Assembly (NCBI GenBank): GCA_013423385.1
Contig: BLZA01000049.1
Span: 1 to 64,000, forward strand
Origin: Naganishia liquefaciens
Lineage: Eukaryota; Basidiomycota; Tremellomycetes; Filobasidiales; Filobasidiaceae
DNA: 64,000 bases
Direction: 5' to 3'
The notes beneath the pieces are model-generated. The model did not search any database. It saw only the letters and a program-made list of their open reading frames with translations, and was not told the origin of the DNA. A program made the position numbers and the translations under genes. Of this stretch, positions 12,185-23,576 are shown in pieces; within the stretch, counting starts at the first letter, position 1, and each line of letters opens with the position of its first letter.

Positions 12185-12360
12185 GTACGTCCGGCTGACT
12201 GGAGCTGATAAGACTAGCTGTCAGCTAACTCACCTAGTCATTTAACCGCTAGTAGGTCCGCTGAGTTCCGCTGGTTTAAGCCAATCTGAGCTAATCTAAT
12301 CTCAGCTGAACTTAGCTAATGTTCAAGCTAAGCTATTAGCTGAATATCGCAGCTGGTAGA
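12185..12360. repeat. AGCT/TAGC-rich repetitive zone
   Basis: Over about 175 bp the words AGCTAA, TTAGCT, TAGCTG and CAGCTG recur about ten times in both orientations, giving many overlapping short palindromes. No larger unit or clear terminal repeat is seen. It may be the remains of a small non-autonomous DNA transposon. Confidence 0.35.
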
Positions 12361-13085
12361 CGATGATTATCGGCTTCGGGTAGCGCTTGAAATGTCTGTC
12401 GGTGGAATGGACATGGTCGAATGTCTGACTGCCGGTAGATGAAGAGCTATGTCATGAAAGTTGGCGAATCATCTGAGCCGTTATCTGGCTGGCCAGCTAA
12501 AATACCTCGCCTCTTACAGCTGCTGTTCTCCTGTTGGCAGACGCAATGACTGAAATTCCTAAAGAGGAATGCCGCAAGGAGACGGCTAAGCACAGACTGA
12601 GACAGGTAAGCCTCAGCACTCAAAGAGATGCCCAAAGCAGTCAATTTCTAATGGGTGAAAAGCTCAAGCGGACAAACGAGGAAACAGGGAAGGAGAGCTT
12701 GTGGAAGAAGCTGGCACTCTGAGTAGCTCCGCGTATTTTTTTGCTAAGCGAGCGCGTTCCGTCGGACAGTTTCTTGCTTGAGCGAACAGCCACGCGAAGC
12801 CCTACCAATAAAGACATTACTCGTGGGCTAATACAGGTTTACTAGAGCTCTCATAGCTCTCCCTATATAGCCCGAGAAATATGGCAAGCCTTCATCTTTC
12901 ATCTTGATGTTCGCTCGTCAAGCTGAAGGCACATGCAAAGGAGCGCGTTAGGACGTTAGAACGCGTTTCAAGACAAGAAAGATGCGCTCGGGAGGCAGCT
13001 GGACTAATGGCTCTGGCATATAGATACGGATACAACCACTGTATTACAGCTAAGCTTTCTCGCTCATACGTCAGATTCGTTCAGT

Positions 13086-14144
13086 ATGGCTAACCCTGAA
13101 AAGAAGAGAGCGCTCCAACACTTGCCAGGCACCCCTTCTCCGTTCCTGGATCGACCTAATTGGAAGTCGACACAGGACACCCCGATTCGTGGACAAACGA
13201 CATTGTCAGCAGCTCCTCAACCACATGTAGCGGGATCATCACCCACTCCATTATCCTCTCTCGTTGCCGATAGAGGAACGGACTATGACTTAGGGGATGA
13301 CTTTTTCTTCGAATTCGACAGCGATAGTGACCGAAGCGAGTCAGCCCAGCCCTTGGCTTTGTGTGTCGCGAGAGACAAACTGAGGGCTGAAGGCTACACC
13401 GTACTGCCACCTTATCGGGAGCCGGACGGCGCGATGCCAAACTCACAGCTTCGTTGGCAAGAAGCAACCAAACAAAAGCAACCGACGGCCGTCGATATCA
13501 TCTGCAGTCCGACGGCAAAACGGCGGATCACATGCGTCAAGTGTCCACGACAGTTCGGAACCCTCGGTCGCCTTGTCCAGCACATCAAGACCGACCACCC
13601 GGGGTCATTCAGGCAGCGGCGTCCCGGGTCCTCAAACGCATCGGCGAGATCAAGGAACGGCGAGAAACGTAGGGAAGGCTCAGGGAGCCAGACGGCCTCG
13701 AGGGCTTCGCGATCGACGGCGGAGCCGAAAGTCGCGGGGCCACACAGCGGTGGACCGGCGCTGGTCATGCATGCGGTGGATGTGGCGGAGTCAGACAAAA
13801 CCACCCCGGTAGCGAACAGCCTCTCCATTGGCAACGACATCCCAGCAGTAGGACCGGAACACCGCATCTACTTCCACTGCGACTGTGCTTTCAAGCGTTT
13901 CTTTTGCAAGACAGATAGCCTACTTGGACATCTCGAGAGATGTCATAAAGAACAGCCATGGAAATGCACGACATGCAAGCGTGAGTTCTTGACGAAATCC
14001 GGCTTCAAAAATCACCTCGAAAAGGAAAAACCCGGCCACATGCGATATCATGCGGTTCCTGCAACCGGCCCTCCTATTCTCGGATCCGTTGAAAGGCCCA
14101 TTGATCTGGATCTCGTTGTTGACGTGAAGCGAGAGCGAATGTGA
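13086..14144 (+). CDS. C2H2 zinc-finger protein, second of three related genes
   Basis: A single uninterrupted exon encodes 352 residues from the first ATG after a long in-frame gap. An acidic patch (FDSDSDRSES) lies near residue 80. Around residue 140 is AVDIICSPTAKRR, a hydrophobic-SPT-basic motif like those in the two other C2H2 proteins here. Three fingers follow: CVKCPRQF...H-x4-H near 150, a variant CDCAFKRFFCKTDSLLGH...H near 270, and CTTCKREFLTKSGFKNH...GHM near 300. The last ends in HLEKEKPGHM, a stretched His-His spacing. The C-terminus has ERPIDLDLVV, another possible SUMO-interaction motif. A nuclear regulatory role is inferred from the fingers only. The lack of introns is unusual for this window. 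Confidence 0.8.
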   Translation: MANPEKKRALQHLPGTPSPFLDRPNWKSTQDTPIRGQTTLSAAPQPHVAGSSPTPLSSLVADRGTDYDLGDDFFFEFDSDSDRSESAQPLALCVARDKLRAEGYTVLPPYREPDGAMPNSQLRWQEATKQKQPTAVDIICSPTAKRRITCVKCPRQFGTLGRLVQHIKTDHPGSFRQRRPGSSNASARSRNGEKRREGSGSQTASRASRSTAEPKVAGPHSGGPALVMHAVDVAESDKTTPVANSLSIGNDIPAVGPEHRIYFHCDCAFKRFFCKTDSLLGHLERCHKEQPWKCTTCKREFLTKSGFKNHLEKEKPGHMRYHAVPATGPPILGSVERPIDLDLVVDVKRERM

Positions 14145-14520
14145 GTTCCGGGGATACTCGGAAGCCGAAGTGTTGATTTTTTGGGATGTCTTGGAAGCGC
14201 AATGTGTGATGGTTGATTTCATTGTATGCCATAGTATATCAATATACTGATGTATGAATACAATATCAGTTGATTGATGGCATTCAGGCGACAGGGTAGC
14301 AAGAGACCCTCAAATTGTAACTTCGGCGGGCTCGATGTTGAATGGCGGATCCTCGTCCCTGACCACGGGAACTGGGCTCGTATTATTGGCCTATCTATGA
14401 CAAGTGGGGCGCAACGACACACCTGGGTCTCGACGTTTCACCTCATACGTCGTTCTCTCCCTTCCCTTTTCGAGCATTCCGCAAGCAGATCCTCCCCAGA
14501 GGCTTTGTGAAATCGGTATG
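14145..14520. other. Short intergenic stretch
   Basis: AT-rich sequence just after the C2H2 gene (about 14215-14275, repeated TATATCAATATAC-like words) probably contains its polyadenylation region. Nothing else is recognised. Confidence 0.4.
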
Positions 14521-15136
14521 ATAGGGAAAAGAGACCATCTCGTTGTCAAACCGCACGCTCGGGCCTACCGCGGCCCCGTTTGCGAAGATTGTGCCTGCAT
14601 TGAGGCCAAAGACGAGGGCTTCATTGACTGCGAGCGACTGTATGACAAGCTTACCCGACAGAGAATTAGCTTAAGACATTCGTCGCTTGTGTACGGACTC
14701 ACGTTGTCGCCTGATCCCTTTCGAGGCTGGACCCACACGCAGCAGTCCCCATCCTGGTATATCGCAGACGAACGCCGCGCGCAACAAGCGCATTTTCCAG
14801 CGACATGCTCGGCAAAATACCGACGTTTGCATGCCGATGGACGGCGCACGCACAGTCAATGGATGCTTCGTCTGCAGCATGCGTATCGGTGTGCGATGCC
14901 CGTTGTGGCAATCGTCTCATTGCCTCCTTCCGGTGCTGTTATAGCTCAGGAAGGCTCAGGCTGGTATTGTATGTTCCGACAAGTTTCTAAAAGGTCGCCA
15001 GCTTGAAGGGGATCGAAGCCGATGCGGCCTCGATTAGCCCAGCTGATATCGATTCGGCGGTTAACGAGCTCGTGTTTGAGGGCTGTCCTTCATGCCGGCG
15101 CCCAAAGGTCAATGCTACCGGCCACAAGCAATAAAG
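14521..15136 (+). CDS. Possible small Cys-rich protein gene (unknown)
   Basis: Three exon-like open segments lie in order on the plus strand. The first contains CEDCACIEAKDEGFIDCERL, the second (about 14771-14885) CMPMDGARTVNGCFVC, and the last (about 14996-15136) EGCPSCRRPKVNATGHKQ before a TAA. Plausible intron ends separate them (ATCGCAG before segment 2, TTTCTAAAAG before segment 3), but I could not fix the donors or the start codon. The paired cysteines suggest a zinc-binding fold. It is not recognised as any family and may be decayed; treat the coordinates as approximate. Confidence 0.3.
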
Positions 15137-15368
15137 TGGCGAACGTATGGGCAAGATAGTGAAGAGCTCTGAGGTTGCGTCTGAGATCGCGAGTTCAAGA
15201 TTTTTCCAGATGCGATACAAATTTACATTGCCGTAAGGAACCATGCATACAAAGGGTATACGCCGCAAACGCTGCTTTCAATGTCGTTCAATCTGACAAA
15301 ATGCTCTCCGCATCGTGAAATGGTGCATACTCATAGTCGGTTGGTCTTCTCATTGCTGATGAGACCTG

Positions 15369-18300
15369 CTAGCGAGGATTAGCGCACTCGATTGATGTTG
15401 CGCCCAGACGTACCCATTCCTCGTCAAAGTCATCCAGCGAGTAGCCTGGTCCTCCCGCGTAGGACAATACGACCGGCAGCAAGATCAAGCCATGTATGGC
15501 GCCAGAAACAATAAGCGAAAGCCACATCCGGAAGTAATACACCTGCGGCAGGATCAGTCTAGAACTCGTCTGCTTGTTATGCGTACTCACTTCGAGCAAC
15601 TTTGACCTCGTTAGTGCCAATACCGAAATACCGATGAGTTTGGTCATTGTGATTCCGGAGAAGACCTGGCGCTGTGTCAGCACTGCAAGCATGGCAAGGT
15701 CAGTCAACTCACCGAAGGTCCGACCTCAACAAGCGCAGTGTACGCTCTCTCGTCGCGTTCCTTTCTGCCCGACGGATGGTCGTACGGCAACCCGTGTCCA
15801 GCGCTCATGAAAGCCCTGGCGATGTGTGAACAGAATTCGACCGCGATGCCGAGCGAGATGACCAGGTTGACGAGGGAAATGGCGTTGAGACTGATGTGCC
15901 AAAAGCCCATGATGCCCATCACGTTCAAGACGGCAAGTGAGCACACCGACGTCACCACGGCTCCGGTCCTCCAGCTCCCAAGTAGGATGGACGTGACGCC
16001 GAGAATAGCGACGAGAGCCAAGAGTAGTACTTCGACGGTGATGCCCGTAACGTGCGCGTACTGGTCGAAAAAGACATAGAAGAGCGAGTATGGGAAAACC
16101 TTGGCGCCGGTACGTCGCTGAATGTCCTTGGATACTCGTCGTGCTGCGGCGAGCGCGTTGATAAAGTCGTCTTGCGTCTTGAGCGGCGTATGATATGTCC
16201 TGAAATGCGACGCCTGAACAGACGAGTTGTCGCCTCTGAACGAGACGGCAGATCCGTACGGGGCCTGTCCGCCCAAAGGGCAATTCTCATCCGTCGGCGT
16301 ATGCAGCCACTGCTGCAAGTATCGCATGACCTCTGGGCCCTGTGGCAATCCGTCCATGGTGATGCTCCAAGGAGGGTTGCCATCTGCAAAGCAGGGCCGA
16401 CACACGCGTTCAGGGTCGGTGGGTTTGCAAAACACCGAGGGATCGGCCTTTTTGACACGACAGCATGTGTCCAACACAGGGTCCGTCCAGTGCAGGAAGT
16501 CGTCGACCCATGACGCCGGCGGGTTTGCGATGAACGAGCTTTCCGGGCGTTTACGTTCAGCTTCAAGCGAGTTGGCCACGGAAAGTTCCATGCAAGTCGT
16601 GAATCGGCCGCACAGCTGCTGTTGTCCGTGTCGAGTATTGATGTCCGAGTCTTGGACGACAAAGTAGACGGGCGGTCCCACATCGAGATAGCTATCTACG
16701 GCATCGAAATAGTCGACGAGGTACGAGTCGGATGGCAGAGCCAGGCGTTGATCTGGCGGGCGATTAGCTCACGCATGCGCGACAATTCCCGTCATCTTAC
16801 CGAGTCCCAGTGTGATCCGCTGAATGCCTACGAGCGCCGTGACGAGAAGTCCACCAAAGAGAATCAAGACGAGCTGCTTGATTTCCCTGCGAAGGAGGTT
16901 GGGCGCATAGTACTTGCGAATGATGCGCGTAATGACACCTTCGCCTCCCGCATTGGGATTGACGTCGTACAACGCAATTGCCGGTCGCAGTCGTATACAC
17001 GGGAAACAATCCATGCGATTGTCCTGTTAGGGATTCAGCCACGGTCATTGGGACGAGCCAGCAAACGCACCTCTGTCCTCTTCAAATCCCACGTCATAGC
17101 GCTCACAAAGATCGTCAACTGGAGCACGGCGCCCAGTAAGACACTGCCCGCGGCATAGAGGGCAAAGTTGCGCACAGCCGGCATGGGCACGAGCGCCCCG
17201 AGCCCAAAGGCGATGACCTCGGTGACGGAACTCAACAGGATCGAGGGACCCATGCGTGCGACGGTGCGCGCGACACGTTCCTCGGCGGAGAGGTAGGAGG
17301 GCACCTCCATCTCGTCCTCGATCGAGTCATTGTCGTCGTCGGCGTCGTCTTCATCGTCATAATCTGCCGGGCTTGCCGTCCGCGCCGGCTTGGATCCGGG
17401 CCCATGGAGGCCGTTTTGCCGATCGAGTTCGTGCACAAGGATGAAAACGTTGTCGACGCCGACGGCGAGGACAAGGAACGGAATCACTTCGGCGATGATC
17501 AGAGTAACGCGCACGCCGAGCAGGGAGAAGAGACCGACGGAGGATGCGACGGCGATAAGGACGATGCAAATGCCAAAGAGGCCGAGCAGAAATTTCGAGT
17601 TGACCGAAAGCAGTGTCGGCAGCAGGGCGGTCATGTAGGTCCGTTTTCGCTCGGGAGACGGCGAAGCGCTCGGCCGCTTCAAATGCAGACGTACGAGGAC
17701 GTGTGATACGGCGTCCGAGAGCGCGGCAAAGAGCCCCTCTTGGCCAAAGAAGAATGCCGAGTCGATGCCGCCGCCCAGGGTGAGCGAGACGTAGAGGAAC
17801 ATGACGAGGTAACTGAGAACGACAATCTTGACGTCGGTGTTTGTGCTCTGCCGCGTGGACAACCGATTAGCATCCCCGGATGTCGTCCGCGCCGACCAGC
17901 CAAAGACGCACCTTGTTGAGCTCCTGCTCGAGACTGACGCCCGTCGAATACGCCACACGCAACCCGGCCTCGTGCGCCGTACCGGCCAGCCCGGCGATAT
18001 ACGCCTCGAGCGTGCGTTCCCATTCTTCCGCCCGCGCGACCTTTGCGGGATCCAGCGAATTGTCAATGACCCAGGTGCTCACCATTGCGCGCGCCTGCGT
18101 CCACCGGAGATTATCCGTTCCGCCGAGGATCAACTTTGGATCAATCGGCTGCCCGAAATCTGGCAGGCACCCGCTTGGGCGCTCGGCGCACTCTGTGACC
18201 CGGTCCGCCCACGCATCGTCGGGCCACTGCGACATATCCGTCCCGAGCCAGGCCGAGATGGATTGCACGACGCACGGGCTGCCCTCGCCGGCGGGCGCAA

Positions 18301-19991
18301 AGCATACGTCTTGCAAGGTATAATTGTTGGGACTCGAGCGGAGCTCCGAGATGGCGCGTTCGTGCGTGAGCCACCAGTCGAGGGTCTCGTACGACAGCAC
18401 GCCGGGGGACTCTGGGCCCTGCGCGTCGGACGGCATGACGAATACCTGCTGTGGGCGGTAAAAGGGCCCGAAATGATCATCAAAGTAGGCCTTTTGGCGT
18501 GCGGATTCACTGCCCGGGCTGACCCAGAGCCTGACGGGATCCGTCTCGACGGCGAAAAAGCGCCAGCCAATGTTGAGGAGGGCAATGACCACGGCGGCGA
18601 TAGCAAAAGTCAGGGCTTGTGGCGGCACACACACGTCAAACGTTAGCTGCCATCCGGTTTCGTGGAAGATGCGCGCGCGCGCGCGCGCGCGCGACTCACC
18701 ACGATCGTTCGCGCAGCGCCATCCAAGACGGTAAAACCACGCCCGAAGCCTCAAGCTGAGCCTATTCTGCCGTGGCTGCAGCTGATCGATCGGATCGAGC
18801 AAGCTCGCGCCGCGGCCGAGGCGAAAGCGACTCGACTGACTCGGATGGGACGAAGCGTCGGCGTCGGGACGCAATGGGTGCGCTCCGTCGGGATCCGCAT
18901 GGTGGGGATGATGTCGTTCGGCGGGACTTGTCGGGTTCGGGGAAGAAGCCGTCATGGCATGATGATTGAACATGTTTCCTCTGTCGGCGTCCGCGTCGGC
19001 TCCGTCGCGCGTGTCGGACGAAGCGAGCGCGGCGTCCTCTACGAGCGCGAGCCGCTCGTATCGCCGCTGTCGATGCCTCACGCTCAGCCGCCACGAATAC
19101 GCCACGAGTGCGGCGAGGATGCCAACCGAATAAAGGATGAGACACGTGAATGTCAGACAACTGACGGCGCCGACAGTGCATCTGGCATCGCCGCCCCCGG
19201 ACGGTGGCGGGACGTACGGCAACGCGGGGCAAACGCGCGGGCAGTCGACGCACGTGCACCGCGCGGCCAGGTCATTGTCGGCGCAATCGAGCGGCGCGTA
19301 TGCGAGCGGTTGTACACCCTCGGGCAAGGGCGCCCCGGCGTCGGTGGTATCCGGGATGCTAATCTGGAACGGTGAACCGAGGCCCGGTCGGTAGTCGCCC
19401 ATAAACTTGAGAAACGCCGAGGCGTTTGTTGCGCCCCCGCCGATCAAGTCCATGGCGAATCCATTCGTGGCGCCAAACTGAACATCCTTGCAGCTGTCAA
19501 AGAACCCTTGCTTGAGCTGCTCATCGACGTAATACGCGACCTCTTGCACGGCGACGCGCGTATCCGTCTGCTGCGTGCTGACGACATTGAGAAAGAGCGA
19601 CTGATCGGACGAACACGTAAACTCGCAATGATACTTGCGGAAATTGTTGCGACAGGCCGGACACGAGGCGACGAGCGGTTCGGCCTGGGCGAGCGAGGCA
19701 CGGAGGGTGGTGATTTGCTGTGGCGTACAGCACACGGTATCGGGCACGGTCCATGCCGGGCCGCATACTTGGCGCAACAACTCGCGCGTCTCGTCCGAGG
19801 GCTGCGGGGGAACAACAACAAGCGCGAGCGCGGGTGAGCGAGAGCGGCCAGAACGAGGAACGGTGAGCGCTCACGATCTCGGCATCGCCGTCATCGGGAC
19901 ACGGCAACGACTGGCCAAAGATGCCCTTTTTCCCGCAGTCTCCGCGGATGGCACATATACCGTGTCCGCGGCGTGGCGGGTGTGGGCGCAT
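15369..19991 (-). CDS. NCR1: NPC1-family sterol transporter of the vacuole membrane
   Basis: Eight exons (19991-19875, 19801-18700, 18615-17912, 17847-17071, 17023-16801, 16752-15713, 15665-15591, 15542-15369) join in frame to 1403 residues; yeast Ncr1 has about 1170. The order is typical: Cys-rich N-terminal domain ([28 protein letters not shown]), first lumenal loop, sterol-sensing domain starting near residue 642 ([18 protein letters not shown]), second lumenal loop, and a C-terminal permease half ([21 protein letters not shown]). The family moves sterol from the vacuole or endosome lumen into the membrane. An acidic insert ([11 protein letters not shown]) follows the [10 protein letters not shown] segment. 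No signal peptide is visible after the ATG chosen here; upstream sequence is a pentamer repeat, so the true start may lie in an unseen exon. A decayed inverted copy lies about 14 kb away. Confidence 0.95.
18616..18699 (-). other. NCR1 intron 2 with alternating GC tract at the donor
   Basis: The 84-nt intron begins GTGAGT and runs straight into 11-12 GC dinucleotides (18671-18693 on the plus strand), then GCAGCTAACG as a likely branch site and CCGCCACAAG as acceptor. Alternating GC favours Z-DNA and is prone to slippage. The pseudogene's copy of this intron has a run of nine C at the same place. Confidence 0.8.
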
Positions 19992-20035
19992 GACAAGGCG
20001 TTGTGGTGGCGGAGGGATGGAGTGGCTGAATGGAA

Positions 20036-20080
20036 TGAATGGAATGAATGGAATGAATGGAATGAAATGGAATGGAATGG
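20036..20080. repeat. Tandem GGAATGAAT / GGAAT repeat
   Basis: About four units of GGAATGAAT are followed by GGAATGAAATGGAATGGAATGGAAT. The repeat sits just upstream of the NCR1 start used here. Read on the NCR1 strand it gives either HSI or IPF repeats, so it hides the true N-terminus of that gene. Confidence 0.85.
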
Positions 20081-20190
20081 AATGCCATGAAACGGGGATG
20101 ATCGCCTCGCTTGGGCCAGCTCTCCGGCGGAGGCCGATGAGTCACCCGCCGCCCCGCCCGCCCGCCGATCGCCCTCCTGTGCCCCGCTGA

Positions 20191-20267
20191 TTACCTAATA
20201 CCACCCGCGGGGGGTCATTCCCCCGTCATGTGCTGCTTACCTAATACAACGCGTCCCCGCGACGCGT
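20191..20267. promoter_or_regulatory. Divergent NCR1/RLF2 promoter with two ACGCGT boxes
   Basis: ACGCGT occurs at 20249-20254 and 20262-20267, about 90-100 bp before the RLF2 start codon. In fungi such boxes are bound by MBF (Mbp1/Swi6-type) and drive G1/S genes, which fits a replication-coupled histone chaperone. The 11-mer TTACCTAATAC occurs twice (20191-20201 and 20237-20247) in the same orientation. Binding and timing are inferred. Confidence 0.5.
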
Positions 20268-20352
20268 CTTGTCTGGTCCGCTCGCTTGATTCTCATTTCG
20301 CAGAGAAGTGCATCCATCATTCCCGGAAGACCGTCGTCGACCGCACCCGACC

Positions 20353-23300
20353 ATGTCAGGCATCCTCTTTCCCTCGGGCATCGCCATGAACACGCTAGAC
20401 GTTCGGGGTATTCACGACGACGGGGGCGCGCAAGGAAGCGTCAAGGGTGCGCAGATGGCGATGACGGCGACAACAACGACGACAACCACGACGGTCAAGC
20501 GCAAAGAGCGAGAGGAGGATGGGCAGGGTGCGGTGCAGGGAGGAGTCAAGGTCGCGGTAGCCCCGACGCCGGAATCGGGGACGTCTACGGCGCCATCTTC
20601 AAAGCGTCCAAAGCCTTGCAAGTCGTCAAGCACCGATCCAAACAACAGCATCATCACTGGAACACGTACGTCGGTCTGCTTCCCCTTTTCCCGTAACATC
20701 CCTAAACCATCCCATCACCCAGATATCAAGCTCGACCTGCAGAAAAAGACTCTCGTCCTCGTTCAAGACCCACAACCCCTCGACAAGTACACTTCTTATC
20801 TCTCGCGTACGTTGTCTCATCCCGATCTTGTTACGGCAAGCTCACATCCGCACTCCTCTCAGTTATGGCCCGCTTCCAGGAATGGTTCATGGAACAGTCG
20901 CTCGAACACGAGGTCGCCGAGATTCCCAAAGAGTACTATCCCCTAGTCGCCATGATTGGGCACGAATAGTACGTCCTCCTCCACCAAGGGCTTCTCGCAA
21001 CAAAGGCTGATCTGCTCCGCTCCGCTCCGGCTAGCTCGGGATCCCAAAAAGGTAGACTCGTGGAATACATTGCACTGGCGTTGAAGCCGACCGACGTCTC
21101 GGAGGGACAAGTGGCCAGTATGTCCTCCCCTTCCCTCCACCCGAACCCCTCCCGAGCTCACCGATACGACCCATCACACCAGGACTCTCCACATCATGCC
21201 TGACCCAAACATGCACCGACCTCTTCACCCAACAATCCTACGGCTTCCACCCGGCGGATTTCAGCCACCTCGTCCCGGATTCGGCCACGTGCGTCAAAGT
21301 AGCCGCTTCGTTGGCGCTCAAACGGTGGGAAGTGCGCGATTGGGGAATGATTCCGCAGAGTGGGGTCGCAGGGAGGGGATTCAAGGCTCGGGATGTGATG
21401 ATCGAGCGTAGGAGGTCTAGGGAGCTTGTGAGTGGTGGCTGCGGATGGTATCACGGGATCCTTTGGAGCATGGGCTGATAGCGCGTGTAGGCCAGGGAAG
21501 AAGTGTGCAAGATTGCGGGAGAATTAGACGCCGAAGTGGCGAGGTGTTTGTTGGGCTTGGGCGGGGAAAAGGCGTCGGGGAGCAAGATTGACAACGGAGA
21601 GATCAAGACCGAGAATAGGATCACGGTACGTTGTCTTCATGTTGGGTAAACTTGAATCCCGATCTGACGCACCACAGATCCTGCAAGCCAAACCGTCCAA
21701 GCCGAAACCGCCGAAAGCAGAGAAACCAAAAATCCAACTAGTGCGTCCCCTGCACTGCCTCGGCCAGCACTGTCTCACGTCCCTTGCAGACGCCCGAACA
21801 GATTGTCGAAAAGGAAGCCAAAGAAGCCGACAAGCGCGCACGCGATGCCGAACGCCTCAGGCGTGTTGAAGCCAAGGCGAAAAAGGAGCAAGAGGTTGCC
21901 AAGAGTAAAGCGATGATGATGGGCTTTTTCAAGAAGCCGGTCGGGGGTGCGGTTTCGCCGGTCAAGACGCAGGAGGCGCGCCCACAGAGTCGGAGCGAGA
22001 GTCGTGAGTGGCGTCGGGGGGGTGACTGCTTTTCTGCCGGTCAAGCTGACTGGGGCGACGGTGCCAGTCGAGGTCGAGTGCCTTGTGTCGGATTTCCAGT
22101 CGTCGTTCAAGCCGTTCTACGCCAAGGGCAATGTCGAGGTGGCACCGATCAATGGGTTTGCGTTGAATTCCGCCGCACATGTCGAAAGCGAGGACGTGTC
22201 GTCGTGGCCGTCACGGGGTGAGTATTCTCGCACCGTCTCGCGTCGTCCGCCCACGGAAGCGCTGACGTCTCTGCCAGACATTCTCTCCAACATTCTCGTC
22301 CACGCATCACGCGCCTCCTCATTCCCGCCCATACGTCCGCCCCTCGCTCGTAACCGCAGCACACCAGAAGCATCCCGCTCCGGTCTCGTCCGCACGCCCA
22401 AGACCGCGCCCCTCTTTTGCACGATACCCGACCTCGTCGACCGCGCGCAAGAGGCCGAGGATCCGCGGAGGGTGTATGCGCATCTACGGGATCCGACCAA
22501 GTTTCCAAGAAAAGTGTTCAAGTTTGATGAGGATCTGCGCCCGCCGTATCATGGTGAGTCCTCGCAAACGTGCGCCGGTCATCGAAGTGGCAAGGGAGCT
22601 GATAGCGTTTTGGGATAGGCACATGGACCAAAGTGTCCTGGTTCGTCGGCCCGCGCACGCCGTTTGCGCTCGACCTGAACGTCGACTATGCCATCGACGA
22701 GGGTCTCGACTGGGAACCCGAAAACCTCGACGAGGGCGCAATGGACGTCGACGAAGACGAGGAGCCCGAGGAGAGTGAGGATGACGACGACGAGATGGGG
22801 TCGTGGCTTGCGAGTGACGATGAGCTGGACGGAGAGCCGGATCGCGCGATGGACGATCCGTTTGGCGGTGGAGATCCGCTGGGGATGCCGGTGGTCAAGC
22901 CCAAGACGAGCAAGGAGTCCAAGTTGCCTCAGAGAAAGTTTGAAAAGCTGGTGCAATTCCAAAAGGGACCGGTCTGGGAGAATGGGTTGGGCGAGGTGGC
23001 GTGGAAGGGGTTCGAGCAGTACAGGATTTGCGTGCTGAATGGTGAGTGGGCGTAGCAGCGCGCCCAGGCCCTGGACTGATCTATCACTAGATACACCACT
23101 TGGGGGTATCGATCCGTTTACGTGGCAGGCTCCACCAGACGTCAAGCCGACTCAGCCCGCCGACAAGGCGCCGGCCGTCAGCGCAACACCACAGCCTACA
23201 GTTTCAACTCCAACAGGTCCCGCCAAGCCATCCACCTCGTCCTCCGCCACACCCAAACCCATCGTGCCGCGCCCGATCCCCAAGGCCAACTTGACGCCTA

Positions 23301-23576
23301 CGCAGCTCGTCGACTTTCTGCGCACCATCGAGGGCAGCGACAAAGTCAAGCGCGCGCTCGTCGTCGAGCTTTCCACGCGATTCCCGTCGGCCGGAACCCA
23401 GAATAGCATCAAGGCCAAGCTGGAGGATGTCGCGACCAAGGCGAATACAAAGGGATCGGTGTGGGTGGTCAAGCCTGCTGCTTGGGTGAGTTGGTATGGG
23501 CACCGTTGCGGTGGATGAGAGCTGAATTCCTTCTCAGGCTGAGGCTCAGGTGGACGCTCCGACATCGGGCGCGTAG
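20353..23576 (+). CDS. RLF2: Chromatin assembly factor 1 large subunit
   Basis: Thirteen exons (20353-20665, 20723-20806, 20863-20968, 21035-21117, 21183-21427, 21491-21625, 21678-21740, 21790-22003, 22068-22217, 22278-22553, 22619-23041, 23091-23485, 23538-23576) give 841 residues. CAF-1 places new H3-H4 on replicated DNA. Support comes from a charged KER-like helix (about residues 350-385, EAKEADKRARDAERLRR), an adjacent MMMGFFKKP at about 385-393 that could bind PCNA, the CAF-1 core words RPPYHGTWTK and RTPFALDLNVDY after residue 545, and an acidic stretch of Asp/Glu following them. The C-terminal domain contains LTPTQLVDFLRTIEGSDK, like the winged-helix end of this subunit. Two ACGCGT boxes precede the gene. 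Small exons near the 5' end (83-106 nt) are less certain than the rest. Confidence 0.9.

Larger units (their letters stand above)
11701..13085. other. Gene-poor stretch with palindromes and AGCT clusters
   Basis: No confident gene. A possible short plus-strand exon at about 12546-12606 (MTEIPKEECRKETAKHRLRQ) ends at a GTAAGC donor but has no credible partner. The stretch holds a 19-bp palindrome (12084-12102) and a 170-bp zone dense in AGCT words, listed separately. The last 150 bp would be the promoter of the C2H2 gene at 13086. Confidence 0.4.

Noticed and set aside
17828-18646. 272-codon plus-strand frame
   Set aside because: It is antisense to NCR1, which has strong homology on the other strand.
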